A stretch of 64,000 bases of DNA, taken from assembly GCA_964034945.1 (NCBI GenBank), contig OZ035961.1:5934001-5998000 (forward strand), read 5' to 3'. Shown here in pieces: positions 1 through 11,400 of this stretch; position 1 is the first letter of the stretch, and each line of letters begins with the position of its first letter. The notes below the pieces were generated by a model that was not told the origin of the DNA, did no database searches, and was given only the letters and a program-made list of their open reading frames with translations. Origin of the DNA: Chrysopilus asiliformis. Taxonomy: Eukaryota > Arthropoda > Insecta > Diptera > Rhagionidae. A program made the position numbers and the translations under genes.

Positions 1-180
1 GGACAGACAGATAGACAGACGGACAGACAGACGGACGGACGAACATGCAAAAGTTAATTATTTTTATCATTCTAAACACACTGGTTTAATTCATTTTTGT
101 GTGTGATGACAGCATCTTGGCGTTACAAACGGTAAGGAAAAGTTAATATACCCTTTGGTTTCACCATACGGGTATAAAAA
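1..180 (-). mobile_element. mini-me/DINE-1-like element, family 1, 5' part (cut by window edge)
   Basis: Read on the minus strand, it starts at 180 with TTTTTATACCCGTATGGTGA, passes through the GTTTGTAACGC core and a CACACAAAAATGAATT box, and ends in a (GTCY)n tract at 1-44. The same order is seen at 17439 and 35726. The (GTCY)n tract next to a conserved core is the published signature of mini-me elements, later grouped with DINE-1/Helentron-associated repeats. No coding capacity. It abuts a family 2 copy exactly at 180/181, which suggests insertion into that copy. Confidence 0.65.
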
Positions 181-717
181 TCCATTTGTTTGGGGAAGGG
201 GGAAGGAGTGGTCCAATTGGATTTTGATGTATCGAAGAGTTTTGTAAAATTTATTTTTTAAACATATTTTGGCTTTATATTTTTTTCGATGTGATGCACG
301 GTTTTCGAGAAATCGCAAAAACCATTTTATTTGTAAGGAGTGGTTCAACTGGATTTTGTTGTATGGATGAGTTATGTAAAATGCTATTCTGTATACATTT
401 TTTAATCCGACTCACCGTTTTTGGGAAAATTACAAAAAAACTGTTTCGCTTGTACGGGTGGAGAACGGGTGGAGAAGAAGGACTGATACGATTTAATCCG
501 TTCAATTTATGAGAAACGTCACTATAAAAAAATTCAAGCCTATTGCTCAATTCTTCCGAAATCTAGGGTGTTTACTGACTACTGGACAGACGGACGGATG
601 GACATGCGGAAATCAAGATCCTTTGGTACACTCTGGTGTCAGCCAGTTTTGTCTCCGACGATTGGATCGATGCATTACAAACGATATACTAAATCTAATA
701 TACTACTATATTCAAAT
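181..717 (-). mobile_element. mini-me/DINE-1-like element, family 2, degenerate copy
   Basis: On the minus strand it begins near 717 with a TAGTATATTAGATTTAGTAT segment, then the ATCGTTTGTAATGCATCGA core, a short GTCC/GTCY tract near 580-605, and two rounds of the internal unit ending in ATCAAAATCCAATTGGACCA. The same parts occur in order at 22026, 31861 and 33291. The 3' hairpin end is missing where the family 1 copy (1-180) joins. Confidence 0.6.
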
Positions 718-988
718 TTTTTGGGAAATTCATTATGGAAAGCTATATCCATAATGAATTTCCACAATTTTCTTTGCAGATCATCGAAGTATACTTGTAT
801 TGTTGTATAAAATTATTATTAAAATTTGAAAATCATTAAATCAAATTAAAGGAAATATTTGAAAACGCTTATCGTGTTTGTGGATATTGTTTTTGTCACC
901 AACAGATTTAATGGTTTTTGGTCGAAAAACTGTGATTTGCATTTCAGATATCGGACATAAATACTAGTAGCAAAAAAAAAACAACAAC
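718..988. other. AT-rich spacer, nothing recognised
   Basis: No open frame, TIR or RNA motif seen; poly-A run near 971-981. Confidence 0.5.
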
Positions 989-990
989 TA

Positions 991-1557
991 CAGGGTGGGC
1001 CAGAATAGACGCGGGGGTTTGAATTCTTTAAAAAAATTTTATTTTAGCGAAACCTATAATTTTTTTTTTCAAATACATGTACATAGTTGATTGATGGGGA
1101 ATATTTTTGGTCTAAACATGGAAAATTATATCCCGCAAGTGGTGGCCATTTTCTGCTTCGCAAATCCATGCTCTTTCCAAGACATTTTCCATAACCTTTC
1201 GTGTTATGGCCTCGATTTCACTGCGAATGTTGGTTTTCAATTGGCTGATGGTTGTTGGCTTGTTGACGTACACCTTTTCTTTCAAATATACCCAAAGGAA
1301 ACAATCTGGAGTCGTTAGATCAGGTGAACGCGGAGGCCAATTGAAATCGCTTCTTTTCGAAATAATGCGTCCGCCAAACATGTCCCGTAAAAGAGCCATT
1401 GAGCCCACCGCCCACCGGTTCGTTGTTCTATTGTGTACAGGTCCATTTTAAATTGCCCAAGTCTTCTTAACAAAATGCTGAAACAAAATTAAAAAAATAA
1501 AAATAAAAAAAAAGTTATAAAGACTTCAAACCCCTGCGTCTATTCTGGCCCACCCTG
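991..1557. mobile_element. Tc1/mariner-superfamily deletion derivative with intact TIRs
   Basis: Both ends carry CAGGGTGGGCCAGAATAGAC in inverted orientation, identical over at least 22 bp. TA dinucleotides flank it (989-990 and 1558-1559), the usual target duplication of this superfamily. Only the C-terminal part of a transposase remains inside (minus strand), so it is an internally deleted, non-autonomous copy of 567 bp. The perfectly matching ends suggest fairly recent insertion. Confidence 0.88.
1112..1408 (-). pseudogene. C-terminal fragment of a mariner-type transposase
   Basis: A 98-codon minus-strand frame carries WPPRSPDLTTPDCFLW followed by a basic, helix-rich tail and ends GHHLRDIIFHV. 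The SPDLxxxD block holds the last acidic residue of the mariner catalytic triad, and the downstream order (YLKEKVYVNKP, then the C-terminal helix) fits mariner-like transposases common in arthropods. The usual protein is about 340 residues, so the DNA-binding half and first two catalytic aspartates are gone. Upstream of the first ATG the reading continues briefly in frame (1409-1450) without a start. It lies inside the TIR element at 991-1557. This copy cannot make an active enzyme. Confidence 0.85.
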
Positions 1558-1621
1558 TATAATAAAGTTCTTTTAGGTAAAGCATCTTCTAAGTATTTTA
1601 ATTTTTCGGTTGTTTTATTTT

Positions 1622-2032
1622 TCAACACGCAATAGAATTGAAAACACAATTAGACTGAATAATCTTTTTGTTCATGAAATACAAAAAAATATATATTTTA
1701 ATAATAAGAGGAAACACCTTAATGCAATACTTTGGCAACTTTAAAACAATTGTTTTGCTATCGATCAGATTTGCTACAGTTTCAGTACAAACGTCCTGTA
1801 TTAAATCACGAGTATGCTGAGTATGGACGGATTTGAAAATATAAAAAGTAATAATCTCGTTAGGGATATATAGAGGATATTCAGCTATAAAAAGGGTAAT
1901 ATAATACTTTATTGCACAGCATGTCGCTCTATACGTATATTTCTTAGCAAGTGCACATTTGTTGACGTCCCATATTTGATGCAAGTTCGTTCCACATTTA
2001 TAATGGGAATATTCGTCGTCCTCAACCGCCAT
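1622..2032 (-). CDS. unrecognised open frame, 136 codons, doubtful
   Basis: It is one of the two longest frames in the window (136 codons). From an ATG at 2032 it gives a Cys/Tyr/Ile-rich protein with a hydrophobic stretch near the C-terminus (LPKYCIKVFPLIIKIYIFLY). Another frame on the same strand (1909-2160) overlaps it, and a joined reading would need a frameshift. Composition is what AT-rich DNA gives by chance, there is no recognisable domain, and no splice context stands out. It could be a decayed gene exon or noise; I lean to noise. Confidence 0.12.
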   Translation of the reverse strand: MAVEDDEYSHYKCGTNLHQIWDVNKCALAKKYTYRATCCAIKYYITLFIAEYPLYIPNEIITFYIFKSVHTQHTRDLIQDVCTETVANLIDSKTIVLKLPKYCIKVFPLIIKIYIFLYFMNKKIIQSNCVFNSIAC

Positions 2033-2834
2033 ATATGAAAAATCTCTGCCAGAGGATTTTGCATAAATGTTTTTAATGCTATCATATAACTTTTATGTGA
2101 AAATCTTGTACGGTATATAAACCATATCCTTGATAAGGATTGCAAATTTTCGTTTTTCATACTTTTTTTTCCAAATAAAAGACAAAAGGATGAAATGTTC
2201 AGAAGTTTAGTGTGATAAAGGATGTTAAAAATGCTGCTCTTCGGGAAAACCTTTTTATTTTTATAGCTAAATGTTTATTAGTTGAAACTTCTTCTAAATA
2301 TAAAATGAAACAAAACAATGATTTCTGGTATTAAAAAAACTTCCGGAATTATCGAATTTATGAGATATAAACATCTCTTTTCATTCTATAATACTAAAGT
2401 TAGTTGGGCTTTAAAATTATTTCCCCAAAAAAATAGAATCGTTTTAAACTTCTTAGGGAGTTTTAGAAGCAATTTTACTCACTTCTCAAATTCTTATGGC
2501 TGCCTTTATTAAAAGATGGTACAATGAGGAATTTATTTAAAAATATCTTGATCAATCGATGAAAAAATACATATAAACTTACCCTCCCCCCCAATTCTAG
2601 ATCACAGATTGACCTCTATTAACTTGTTAACTGCTATTAGCGAAATTAATAGAATTTGGTATTCTGGATCAAAAGGTTAGAGATATTAAAAAGTTTGCCT
2701 TTTTTTGACGTCTCTTTTTTTGAGGTTTTCCTATTTTGTATACGTGAAAACTTTCACTTACTACACATTTGTTTCCATAAAAATTTGCCTGCTGCGCACC
2801 TTTTGCCCCTTCTCATTACGAGGATGATATTAAC
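2033..2834. other. AT-rich spacer
   Basis: Nothing recognised apart from short homopolymer runs and a C-rich patch at 2581-2592. Confidence 0.4.
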
Positions 2835-3116
2835 ATATTGATAAAAAAATTATTTTGGAATAAGGGAAGGGGGAGAGATGATAAGGGCCATGGAAACTTA
2901 GAACCAGGACCATAAGAACTCTCAAATTGTCATAATCGAAGAGGTACTGAAACAAAGAAGGGATTTAGTTTACGAGGAACTAAATCCCTTCTTTGTTACA
3001 GTACCTCTTCGATTATGACAATTTGAGAGTTTCCATGGTCCTGGTTCTAAGTTTCCATGGCCCTTATCACCTCTTCCCCTTCCCCTATTCCAAAATAATT
3101 TTTTTTTATCAATATG
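2835..3116. repeat. near-perfect long foldback, 136/139-bp arms with 7-nt loop
   Basis: Left arm 2835-2970 and right arm 2978-3116 are reverse complements apart from a few substitutions and a small length difference in a poly-A/T run; the loop is TACGAGG (2971-2977). Landmarks: AAGGGATTTAGTT next to the loop, GGTACTG, ACCAGGACCAT, AAGGGCCATGG and GGAATA in order. No TSD is clear. It could be a foldback MITE or, if transcribed, a long hairpin RNA precursor. Confidence 0.9.
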
Positions 3117-3226
3117 ATAAAATTTTTATCAATGCGACAACTTTTTGTAAATATTTTGTTAACTTTGGGGGCTGATTAAAGAAATTTTATCAATTTTAAT
3201 TTTGGGTGTAGACAACAAATAACATT

Positions 3227-3718
3227 CAGGGTATTCACAGTCCTCTTTTAAATTGCGAGTAATTTTACCGCTCGGTAATTCAGTCAAATTTAACAGATTT
3301 TTACCGAGACGGTAATTTGGTTCATGTAAAAATGAATTACCGGATTCGGTAATTGTAGACATGCCTTGAGTCGTGTTTTCCGGCCCGGTTATTCGGTATC
3401 AAGAATCAACCGCGAGTGGCGCTAGTAATGTTTTTAGTTGTCAAATTTTCTCGCTGGTTATCTTATCGGACTGCAAATTTTTTCAATTTTGATAGCCGTT
3501 GCCACAATAGAAATTCAAAAGAATACATCAAACATGGATTTAAAGGTATGTGACATATTTTACAATCAAATTCGCAGTTCATGATTTGGTCACGTATCCA
3601 ATAAAAGCGCTGTTCTCAAATCTGTGCTGCGGGATGTTCACAGCAGAATATTTTCAGTCTTTTAATATTACCGAAAACACCGAATACCGAAAATTAAAAG
3701 AGGACTGTGAATACCCTG
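3227..3718. mobile_element. 492-bp MITE with perfect 25-bp TIRs, 3-bp TSD ATT
   Basis: Ends are CAGGGTATTCACAGTCCTC and its exact complement, perfect over 25 bp. ATT flanks each end (3224-3226 and 3719-3721). Internal GGTAATT/AATTACCG segments recur in both orientations. A 3-bp ATT duplication does not fit mariner (TA); superfamily left open. Confidence 0.8.
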
Positions 3719-5036
3719 ATTGTCTTATTTTCTGTTAACGTCAATCCAAGCCATTGGGACACCCTGAATAAAACACTTTGGGTGCAATAGCGGAAAAGAC
3801 GTTTTTTTTTTAAATCTCAATTTGGAAAGATCAAAGGTTAATTTGGGCGATTGCACAAATGAACTGTAGAAATAATTTGCCAAGAACAGTGGATTGAAAC
3901 AGAATCACTTTAAATAGGATTTGTATTTCTCAATGAAACTTATTTCTAACCACTGTCATAGAATGAGATATAAAGAAGAAATAAGTAAATTCAACTCAAA
4001 AGGTGTTCATATCACACTGGGATCAAGTTAATGGCATGACTTATTGAATATTGATAGAAAATTATGCATATGTAAAACCTCATAAAAGTATCCCTGGGGA
4101 ACCGGCTAAAAAGGGATCACTCACAAACAGTCCATGTCTACTAAATTTTCTTCAAATGTGACGTAACTTCAGTTATACTAACGATATAATATCCATTTTT
4201 ATTCGGTTATACCCTTTTCAAACATTCAAAAAGAGCATTTAAAAATAAACAGATTCCAACCCATCCATCCATCCACTGAACCATCTAAGCGGGCAATCCC
4301 GTGCTTCATCCGTTCTCTCGTTATTCATAATAAAAAAAAATTGTATATTCCTACTATGCATTCACAGAACGTACATTCGAAAGAATATCCTTTTTGCCGT
4401 CAAATTAAGAGCATCTCAGAAACATATCAAGGGGTACGAAGAAGGTATTTTTTTTCGATTTCATATCGCATTCAAAATCATCATCATACTTGTATTTTTT
4501 ATGTATCAATATTCAATTTGGTTTTTTTTCCATACTGGGTGTATAAGTGCGGAGGGGGCCCTGCAGTAGGTATGTATTGGGCAATAAGATTATGGGTCAA
4601 AGACTCCATTTCTTTTATGGTGAATACTGAATATATTTATGAAACTTTATCATGAATATCCTTTCTTGGACACATTTATTGTTTGGAAATACAGTGCGTT
4701 TGCAAAATTTAAATGCTTTGATAGTGCATTTAGTCCTTTTTGATTTACACTGGGCAACAGACATTAATTCAAATCATTTACCAATTTCCAACGGTTGTCC
4801 TAAATTTTTTTTTGCATAGTTCGAACTCCATAGCAATAATCGCGGAAGTAAATCGAAGTCTATGCGTGAGTAAATGCGATAAATGTACCCAATCAGCATT
4901 TACGTCAACCGGTAACGTCACGGTTGACAAAAGGTCCTCTGGAAATCCCTGTTAGGCATGTCTAGTTGTTGTACCGTGGATGATGAAATGGATGCTTAAG
5001 TAGGCAAATGAAAGTTAAATCGAATTTTAGAGTGCG
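3719..5036. other. spacer, no gene recognised
   Basis: Holds a GGGACACCCTGAATAAAA fragment at 3757-3774 that resembles the end of a mariner-type repeat, and a short CCATCCATCCATCCA run near 4261. No supported gene. Confidence 0.4.
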
Positions 5037-5040
5037 TTAA

Positions 5041-5338
5041 CCCTTTCGGTACATGTTTTTTTCTGTGGGTTTTAAAAATACTCTGTATACAAATTAATGA
5101 TTTTTAAGCTATTAGTATTCATTTAAAACAAAAAAAAAATTAAAAAAAAAAAATTAAAAATTTTAATTTTTTTCAAATACGTCCACTGTGGTCCAGCTTT
5201 TTACTCAAAAAATCAAAATTGGGTCAAAAATGCACTTAATGGTGCACTGAATGAGAATAGAGTGTTGAAAATAAATAAATAATAAGACAATTAAAATTTT
5301 TTAGCATGATGCCATATGGCATCAAAATATCGAAAGGG
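5041..5338. mobile_element. piggyBac-type MITE flanked by TTAA
   Basis: TTAA precedes CCCTTTCGGTA at 5037-5040 and follows CGAAAGGG at 5339-5342. A TTAA duplication with CCCTTTC ends is typical of piggyBac-superfamily MITEs in insects. It is 298 bp, AT-rich and without an ORF; the TIR is short (about 8 bp). Confidence 0.7.
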
Positions 5339-6673
5339 TTAAATAAAAACAGTGTAAAAAAATATGCCTTCTGTTTTACTGTCTATGAAATCTAATCTTC
5401 TGTACGGTGGTATATTGCAAACCGAATACAGAAATCTCTTTATATCGTCTTAAAAGTGTTCTTCGATGGCACTTGATCAAATACAGTATACAATGAATGG
5501 GATTGAATGGAATTGAATTTTAAGGATATTATTTTATGCAAGCGAGGATAATAAAAAATGAAGGAAGATTTAGTTCACATTTCGAACGGCGTGCAAGATA
5601 GAAAGCGTATAATAATATTATACGACAGTAAAATAAGAAACAACTGTTTGATAACATTAAAATGCTTGTTATCTGACATGATTCCGGATGATTGAGCTGG
5701 CAACCGATTACCACACAAGATTTAACTCGACCGACTAACTCGTTTGCCTTCATTGAATTCAGGAATCGATAAAGATACAAACGTATCTATAGATACATGA
5801 TTATATTAGGTAACGATATCCTCGTATATCGTAATATGGGATTAATTCCATTGCTATCGCATATCCCAGCATATCCACATACTTGAGACTGATTTTGTAA
5901 GCCCGCATATTAAGACGGATATACAAGTACTACATTTATACTATAAAGAACATAAATTTCACATATAAAAAATTGTAATATTTACATGCGTTCGTACATG
6001 AAATTCAGAATCCCCAAAATCCAGAGCAAAGTTCCGCCAAAGATTTACCAATTTATGACGAGATGTGTATTGAAGATGAAAAATGCGATCCAGAAATGTC
6101 AAAACAATTTGCTTTTCGAAAATCTTTGTGTATTTGTCTCGGGTATTTGCCATTGGTTCCTGAATCATGCTGTTTCGACAACTTTCACCATCAGCAATTT
6201 AATATTTCTCAAAGTAGGGTAATTGAACTAGTAGAGAAACGGATTGGAAAAATCAAATCATATGGAATACATATTCTATAAGTTTTTGTTAGAATTATGC
6301 AGCCCATTTTCTAATAGGGTTTTAAGTCCAAATTGAATCTTAAATTCGCAATTTTTTTTTCGTCAAAAATTTGCTGAAGATTTTCAGAGTTGCGACTGAA
6401 ACGGTTTTGATCGAAACAAAAATATTTGACATATAGCCCGAAAATTATCAAAATAAATAAGAAAGAGTTAAAAGTATTCTTGTGGTGGTAAATTTAAAAT
6501 TTGCTAGAAAAAAACTCTTTTTGTTTATTGTTTACAGAATATTAGACGAATTGAGGGAATATTTAATTTTTCTATGTGTTTGTTCGCCCAAAAACGGATA
6601 CCAAAGTTTGGTCTTAAAACTTAAGTCCGCGAATTTAGAATGGGAAACTTGAAGGCGCACGCCAAATTCCATG
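5339..6673. other. spacer, no gene recognised
   Basis: Only short chance frames; no repeats with clear ends. Confidence 0.4.
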
Positions 6674-6738
6674 CTTTCGGACCTTCTCTGCCCTTTCGGA
6701 CCTTCTCTGCCCTTTCGGACCTTCTCTACCCTTTCGTC
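6674..6738. repeat. 19-bp tandem repeat, 3.4 copies
   Basis: CTTTCGGACCTTCTCTGCC is repeated at 6674, 6693 and 6712 with a partial fourth unit. One G-to-A change in unit 3. Confidence 0.92.
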
Positions 6739-6804
6739 CTCCCCCATAAATGTGTAACGTATTTTATGGACAACTCCTTTCAGGATGTTTGTGAGTGCCG
6801 TTTA

Positions 6805-7088
6805 CACTCAGAAAAATGGAGGCTAACTCGACCACCTACATATGGCGTAATTGGCCTCGGGTAGGCGCGCGTTCGCCTGCATGAGGGAAAGTAAAACTTG
6901 TGTTGACCTGTGACTGGAGAAATTCTGAAATTAAGCCACCAGCAGGTGAAGATGGGCCTTGGGAGCTGCACGAGTTGACCTTAGATAGGCATTTCGAGGA
7001 TGTAATGTCATGTAATGGAAACCTCTGTCAGCCAGCTAGCGGTCAGAGTTAATCTGACAAAAATTTGACCTGGACATTTTTCTGAGTG
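6805..7088. mobile_element. CACTCAG MITE, copy 1 (TSD TA)
   Basis: Begins CACTCAGAAAAATGGAGG and ends CATTTTTCTGAGTG. TA flanks both ends (6803-6804, 7089-7090). The body contains GTTGACCT and AGTTAATCTGAC segments shared with copies at 14670 and 23893. CACT-starting TIRs with 2-bp duplications of variable sequence suggest the CACTA/EnSpm group. Confidence 0.85.
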
Positions 7089-9033
7089 TAGATCTGGGCA
7101 TATTAAGAGGATTTTTCGGATTTGACAACATCCAGAAATATTTGGATAAAACTGTCGAGGAGACTGCGAAGAACGAATAGAGTTCTATGCATATTCGAAA
7201 GTGAGTAAATCGTGCTACCTATCAGTCTGTATGAAGGTTGTACAAGTGCTTGGCTCGCCACTCTTCATTAGTTGTGAAGAAACTAGAGAATTCGAAATTA
7301 CTGAAATGGTTTACCTTGATACGTCACTCGAACTTTTCGGGAGATATCACGCTTTTTCTTGAATTTTTCTATGAAATTTACTAACGCCGCGCCGCGTAAC
7401 AGAACTATGCCACATACTTCCAATACTTTATTTATACATCTTCACCCACTCGCTTTCCAACATTGAAATTTTCTCAGACATGCCCCAAAATAAATACATT
7501 GTCCCTAGGTTCCTATAAGATTAGAGAGTCGGGATAGAATTCCCTTCTTTTTTTTCCTATTTTTGAACTTAAAAGAATCTTATAAATTTCTCCTCAATAT
7601 TCCCGTTTTGCTCATATCGGTTTCATGCCATCATAAAAAATTATCAAACGATAGGCCAATAACTGAAGTTTCAATTTCAGATTTTCGCAAGATTTTCTGC
7701 TTTTGCGACCCAAATTTTAACGATATACATGTACTAGTATCTAAATGCATGAATAGTACATATACGGAATATTCAATATATTGACAAACAAAAATTGAAA
7801 AAAAAATAATATTATTTCGATATCCTATATATACGTATAAATGTGTAGTAAGTAAGAATAATAATAATAATAAAAAATTGGAGGGTGGTTATTTTATTTC
7901 AGATTTCATACCTCCTCCCTTCTGTTAACCGTCGTCGTCGACCGATCGCTGGCTGTGATTTTTCTGTCGCTGATTTGGCAGGGCGGAAATATCTATTTTA
8001 AGACATAATCGCGATTTTAATTTTCCCCATGATTTCATTTTCGTAACTTCGCCTTCCGTTCTGTGCCAGAATGTCGAACACAGCCACATTGCTCCTGGAC
8101 GTCGTTTTTCCTCTATTAACATTATGGGGCGTCTTTTTTCCCATTTTCCCTCCCGTTAGGTTTTCCCGTTCGCCGCAAGGGCTGAGGACGAGTGAATGAA
8201 CGAAAAATCGTTCAAAAGAGTGGGTGTAATGGGCATAGGCGAGGTGCATATACGGGGACGAGGTGGAATATAGTCAATCAGTGCCGTCTGTTGAACCTTT
8301 GCAATTCATCTAATTCTGAAACGATTTGCTGTTGAAACGTATTGTGTGACAATCGGCACACAATTTGGTTTTCCTTTCTTATTTTCTTTAGTGATTTCTT
8401 TTTTCTCAATTTTTTTCTTGATTTCGTCTTGCTTTGCTGGCTACATCCTTTTTCTGGTGCCTAATGTGTCTCTTTGCGATATCGTAAGGGGCGGACCGAA
8501 AGCATTGGTTATCGAACTTCAATCATTATTAAAAGTCATTTCCATAAATATGACGCAATTCACATTTGATGTGCGTTAAATGATTGCCATACGATCAAAT
8601 ATTGATCGGAAATTGAATTTTGAACTTTTCAAACAGCTTTCGATGTAAATAAAAAATTGAAAAACAATTTATTTTTCTGTAATTCTGGTAATTTCCATAT
8701 ATGAATTGTTAAATTATTTTACTTTTAAATTTTTATTAAATGTTTATTCAACAAATAAATATTTAATAAACATAGTTTATGCAAGAACAAACATTAAATA
8801 ATTTAACTAATTTTCAGTTTGTTCGTAAATATACTTGCTGCCATCAGCTTATGCATTTCTGATAATAACGTTAGCCTCGGAGACAACTAAATTCCAGTGA
8901 TTTGCCACTTTCCAATCACGTTTTTCTATAAAAAAAAACGTGAGGTGGTGAAAGTGTGAATTCTTGGTAAATGTAAAAGTGAAGGTAATTCTTAAGTGGA
9001 CAAATTCGAATTTAGCATTTATTTCTAAGCTAA
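7089..9033. other. spacer, no gene recognised
   Basis: Contains an AAT-type microsatellite near 7857-7874. The moderately GC-rich stretch 7920-8260 has an open frame on the minus strand (7998-8249) with no recognisable motif. Confidence 0.4.
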
Positions 9034-9216
9034 AGGAGCATCCACACGTTCAATGTTACTTGACAAGTATTATTGATGAAACATTTTTCGTCAAGTTTCA
9101 TTGATGGAAATTGCTCCCACACGTAACATTGAATAGCATCCAAACGATCAATGTTACTTGAATCATGAGTCATTCAAGTAAAATTGTCAAGTAACATTGA
9201 ACGTGTGGAGGCTCCT
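9034..9216. mobile_element. TAA-flanked MITE A
   Basis: TIRs start AGGAGCATCCACACGTTCAA and match over 31 bp with one mismatch. TAA duplication at 9031-9033 and 9217-9219. The body repeats the CAATGTTACTTGA motif in both orientations. A TAA/TTA 3-bp target duplication points to PIF/Harbinger. Confidence 0.88.
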
Positions 9217-11400
9217 TAAGAGTTTAATGAGAAATAGTTCTTAATTCAAGAAATTAGGTTTTAGATATAAGAAATGCTTTTTTTAATTTTAGAAACATTT
9301 ACTTTTGATCCCAATTTTCTTAAATTGAGAAACAAGTTGCTTGGGCGAAAATCGTTCCTTATTTTCGTGATTTCATAAACAGTTTTCTCCGTGCAGCAGA
9401 GCAGTTTTGAAACCGCATATTAATCATAGATATACTAGATCGCTCGATTTGCTGTCTCAAATGGTCCACTTTCAATACAGTTCAGTGAATCAAAACGAGT
9501 CAAGTAAGAGCAAGATAACCGTATGAAAATAAATATAGTCCTCTCGTTTAAACCGTGAGCTGTCAAAGGAAAATAAACTTTCGGAATGGTGTTGGCGCCT
9601 AAAGTTATTTGTTTGCGCCTAAAGTTAGTCTCAAACTTGTGAAATTTGAATTTCGCGGCAAACTAAATTTGAATTTCGCGACCTTATACAGTTCAGTGGA
9701 TGCGTTCAAGTACGATAAAGAGGGAAATACTTTTGAGACCATTTTTCAGCAGAGCTTTGTATGGTGACAGTTGTTCTATGTTATATAGTTCCGTGATATT
9801 AATATTACATTCAATTCTATTCTTTTGGCTTGCGAATTATAATTCGAGATTTCTTATTGCCTATCCCTAGGCTCAGACCTGTGTTTCGAAATTAAAGAAC
9901 CCTTTTCTAAGCTCCGCTTGTATTTTACATAAAATCACAATTTTTTTCAGAGTGAAAACAGTTGAAATTATTAAACGCTGGTACGTTTACCATTTTGTGG
10001 AGATGAAATAGTTGTGAAAATTTTTGCACTAAAAACTAACCCATCGAATAGACCAAAAAAAAAACGTTTAATGAAATTACTTTAAAAATTATGAACACCA
10101 GAAATGATGCCAGACCGCAGATAAAAAAAAATTGGTAAATTTACATTTATACACTAGATTAGCTCTGACAAGTGAAAAAAAAGAAATTACTTTTGCATTT
10201 AGTGAGCATTTGGTAATATAACCTCCCCAACCATAAGTACATATTTTATTTTGGTGAGTACGATATATTTGTTTGTGTGTGATTTCGTGTTTATACCTGA
10301 GTTTGAAGCTTCTGGTATAACAACTCTCAGATGAATAAACTTTGCGCGCTTTTTACCATTATTTAAACAAAACGGAAAATGGCTATTACTATAAATTATA
10401 TTTTCTCTGCTTTATTTTTCCATTTCATCCTGTCGGAAATTAAATGCTGGTCCTCATATAATTCCATGAAAATTTTCATGCAAATTTATTCCGAATTTTT
10501 TTTCTCTCGTTTACGTGTTTTTGTTTTTGCCTTTATTCTGGGCTTATACATACATTCTGTATACCTTGACTTTGGTTCGTCGCATATTCCTATATTATAA
10601 ACGAGTACTTGTCTATGTGTGAGTAATAATTTGAACTTTTAAGGATCTATATACCTTCTCTCATCGTGTCTATGTTTATGAATTTTTCGCATCTACATAT
10701 ATTTCCCCTTTCTTCACCTTAACATCATTTTTATATATATTTTTTTTCACTAAAAAATTGTATTTGTTGTCCTGCTCTTGTTATTATTGTATCGTACTTA
10801 TTTTTGAGGTAAACATTTTCACCAGGTTTTCCGCAATGAAGTAACTCAGTACAATTAGGTAAATCATAACATAAACTTTTCGCAAAAATATTTACACTCG
10901 CATTAACCTGGCGCAAAATAACACAGCCGTACAAAATAAAGACCAGAATTTAGTATACTACATTCAGCTGTGTTTCTAATCTGTCATATGAATAACTTAT
11001 TTTGTCAAGGTTTTTTAAAATTTATGCAGCTGACGTATAAAACATGTTTAATATACAATTACAAGTTTTTGTAACAAAAATAATAATGAGATTGTTGGTG
11101 AAATATTTTTATTCAATTTCAAACTTTATAATGGATACGTTCTACTTGTATGTTTAAAAAAATATAGGTTGCAGGTTTTCAAATGATTTTTTAGTATAAT
11201 ATCGGGTTTTTTTACTCTTATACGGTCATATTATAGGAGTGATGTAAACTATGAAAACTTTTTTTTTAATTTTTATAACAAATAAATGCCAGAACGAGAG
11301 TCTTGCAGATTCCGCGGTACGAACGGTCTAGCATTCAGACCAATTTTCGAACTAAAAGCTTTTTATACTTTTGGTATGCTAGAAATACCTTGAACTTTTA
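9217..11400. other. spacer with small direct repeats
   Basis: GCGCCTAAAGTTA occurs twice near 9595-9626 and AAATTTGAATTTCGCG twice near 9640-9681. TTTTCTCCGTG at 9382-9392 resembles an orphan end of the CACGGAG family at 56058. No gene recognised. Confidence 0.4.
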
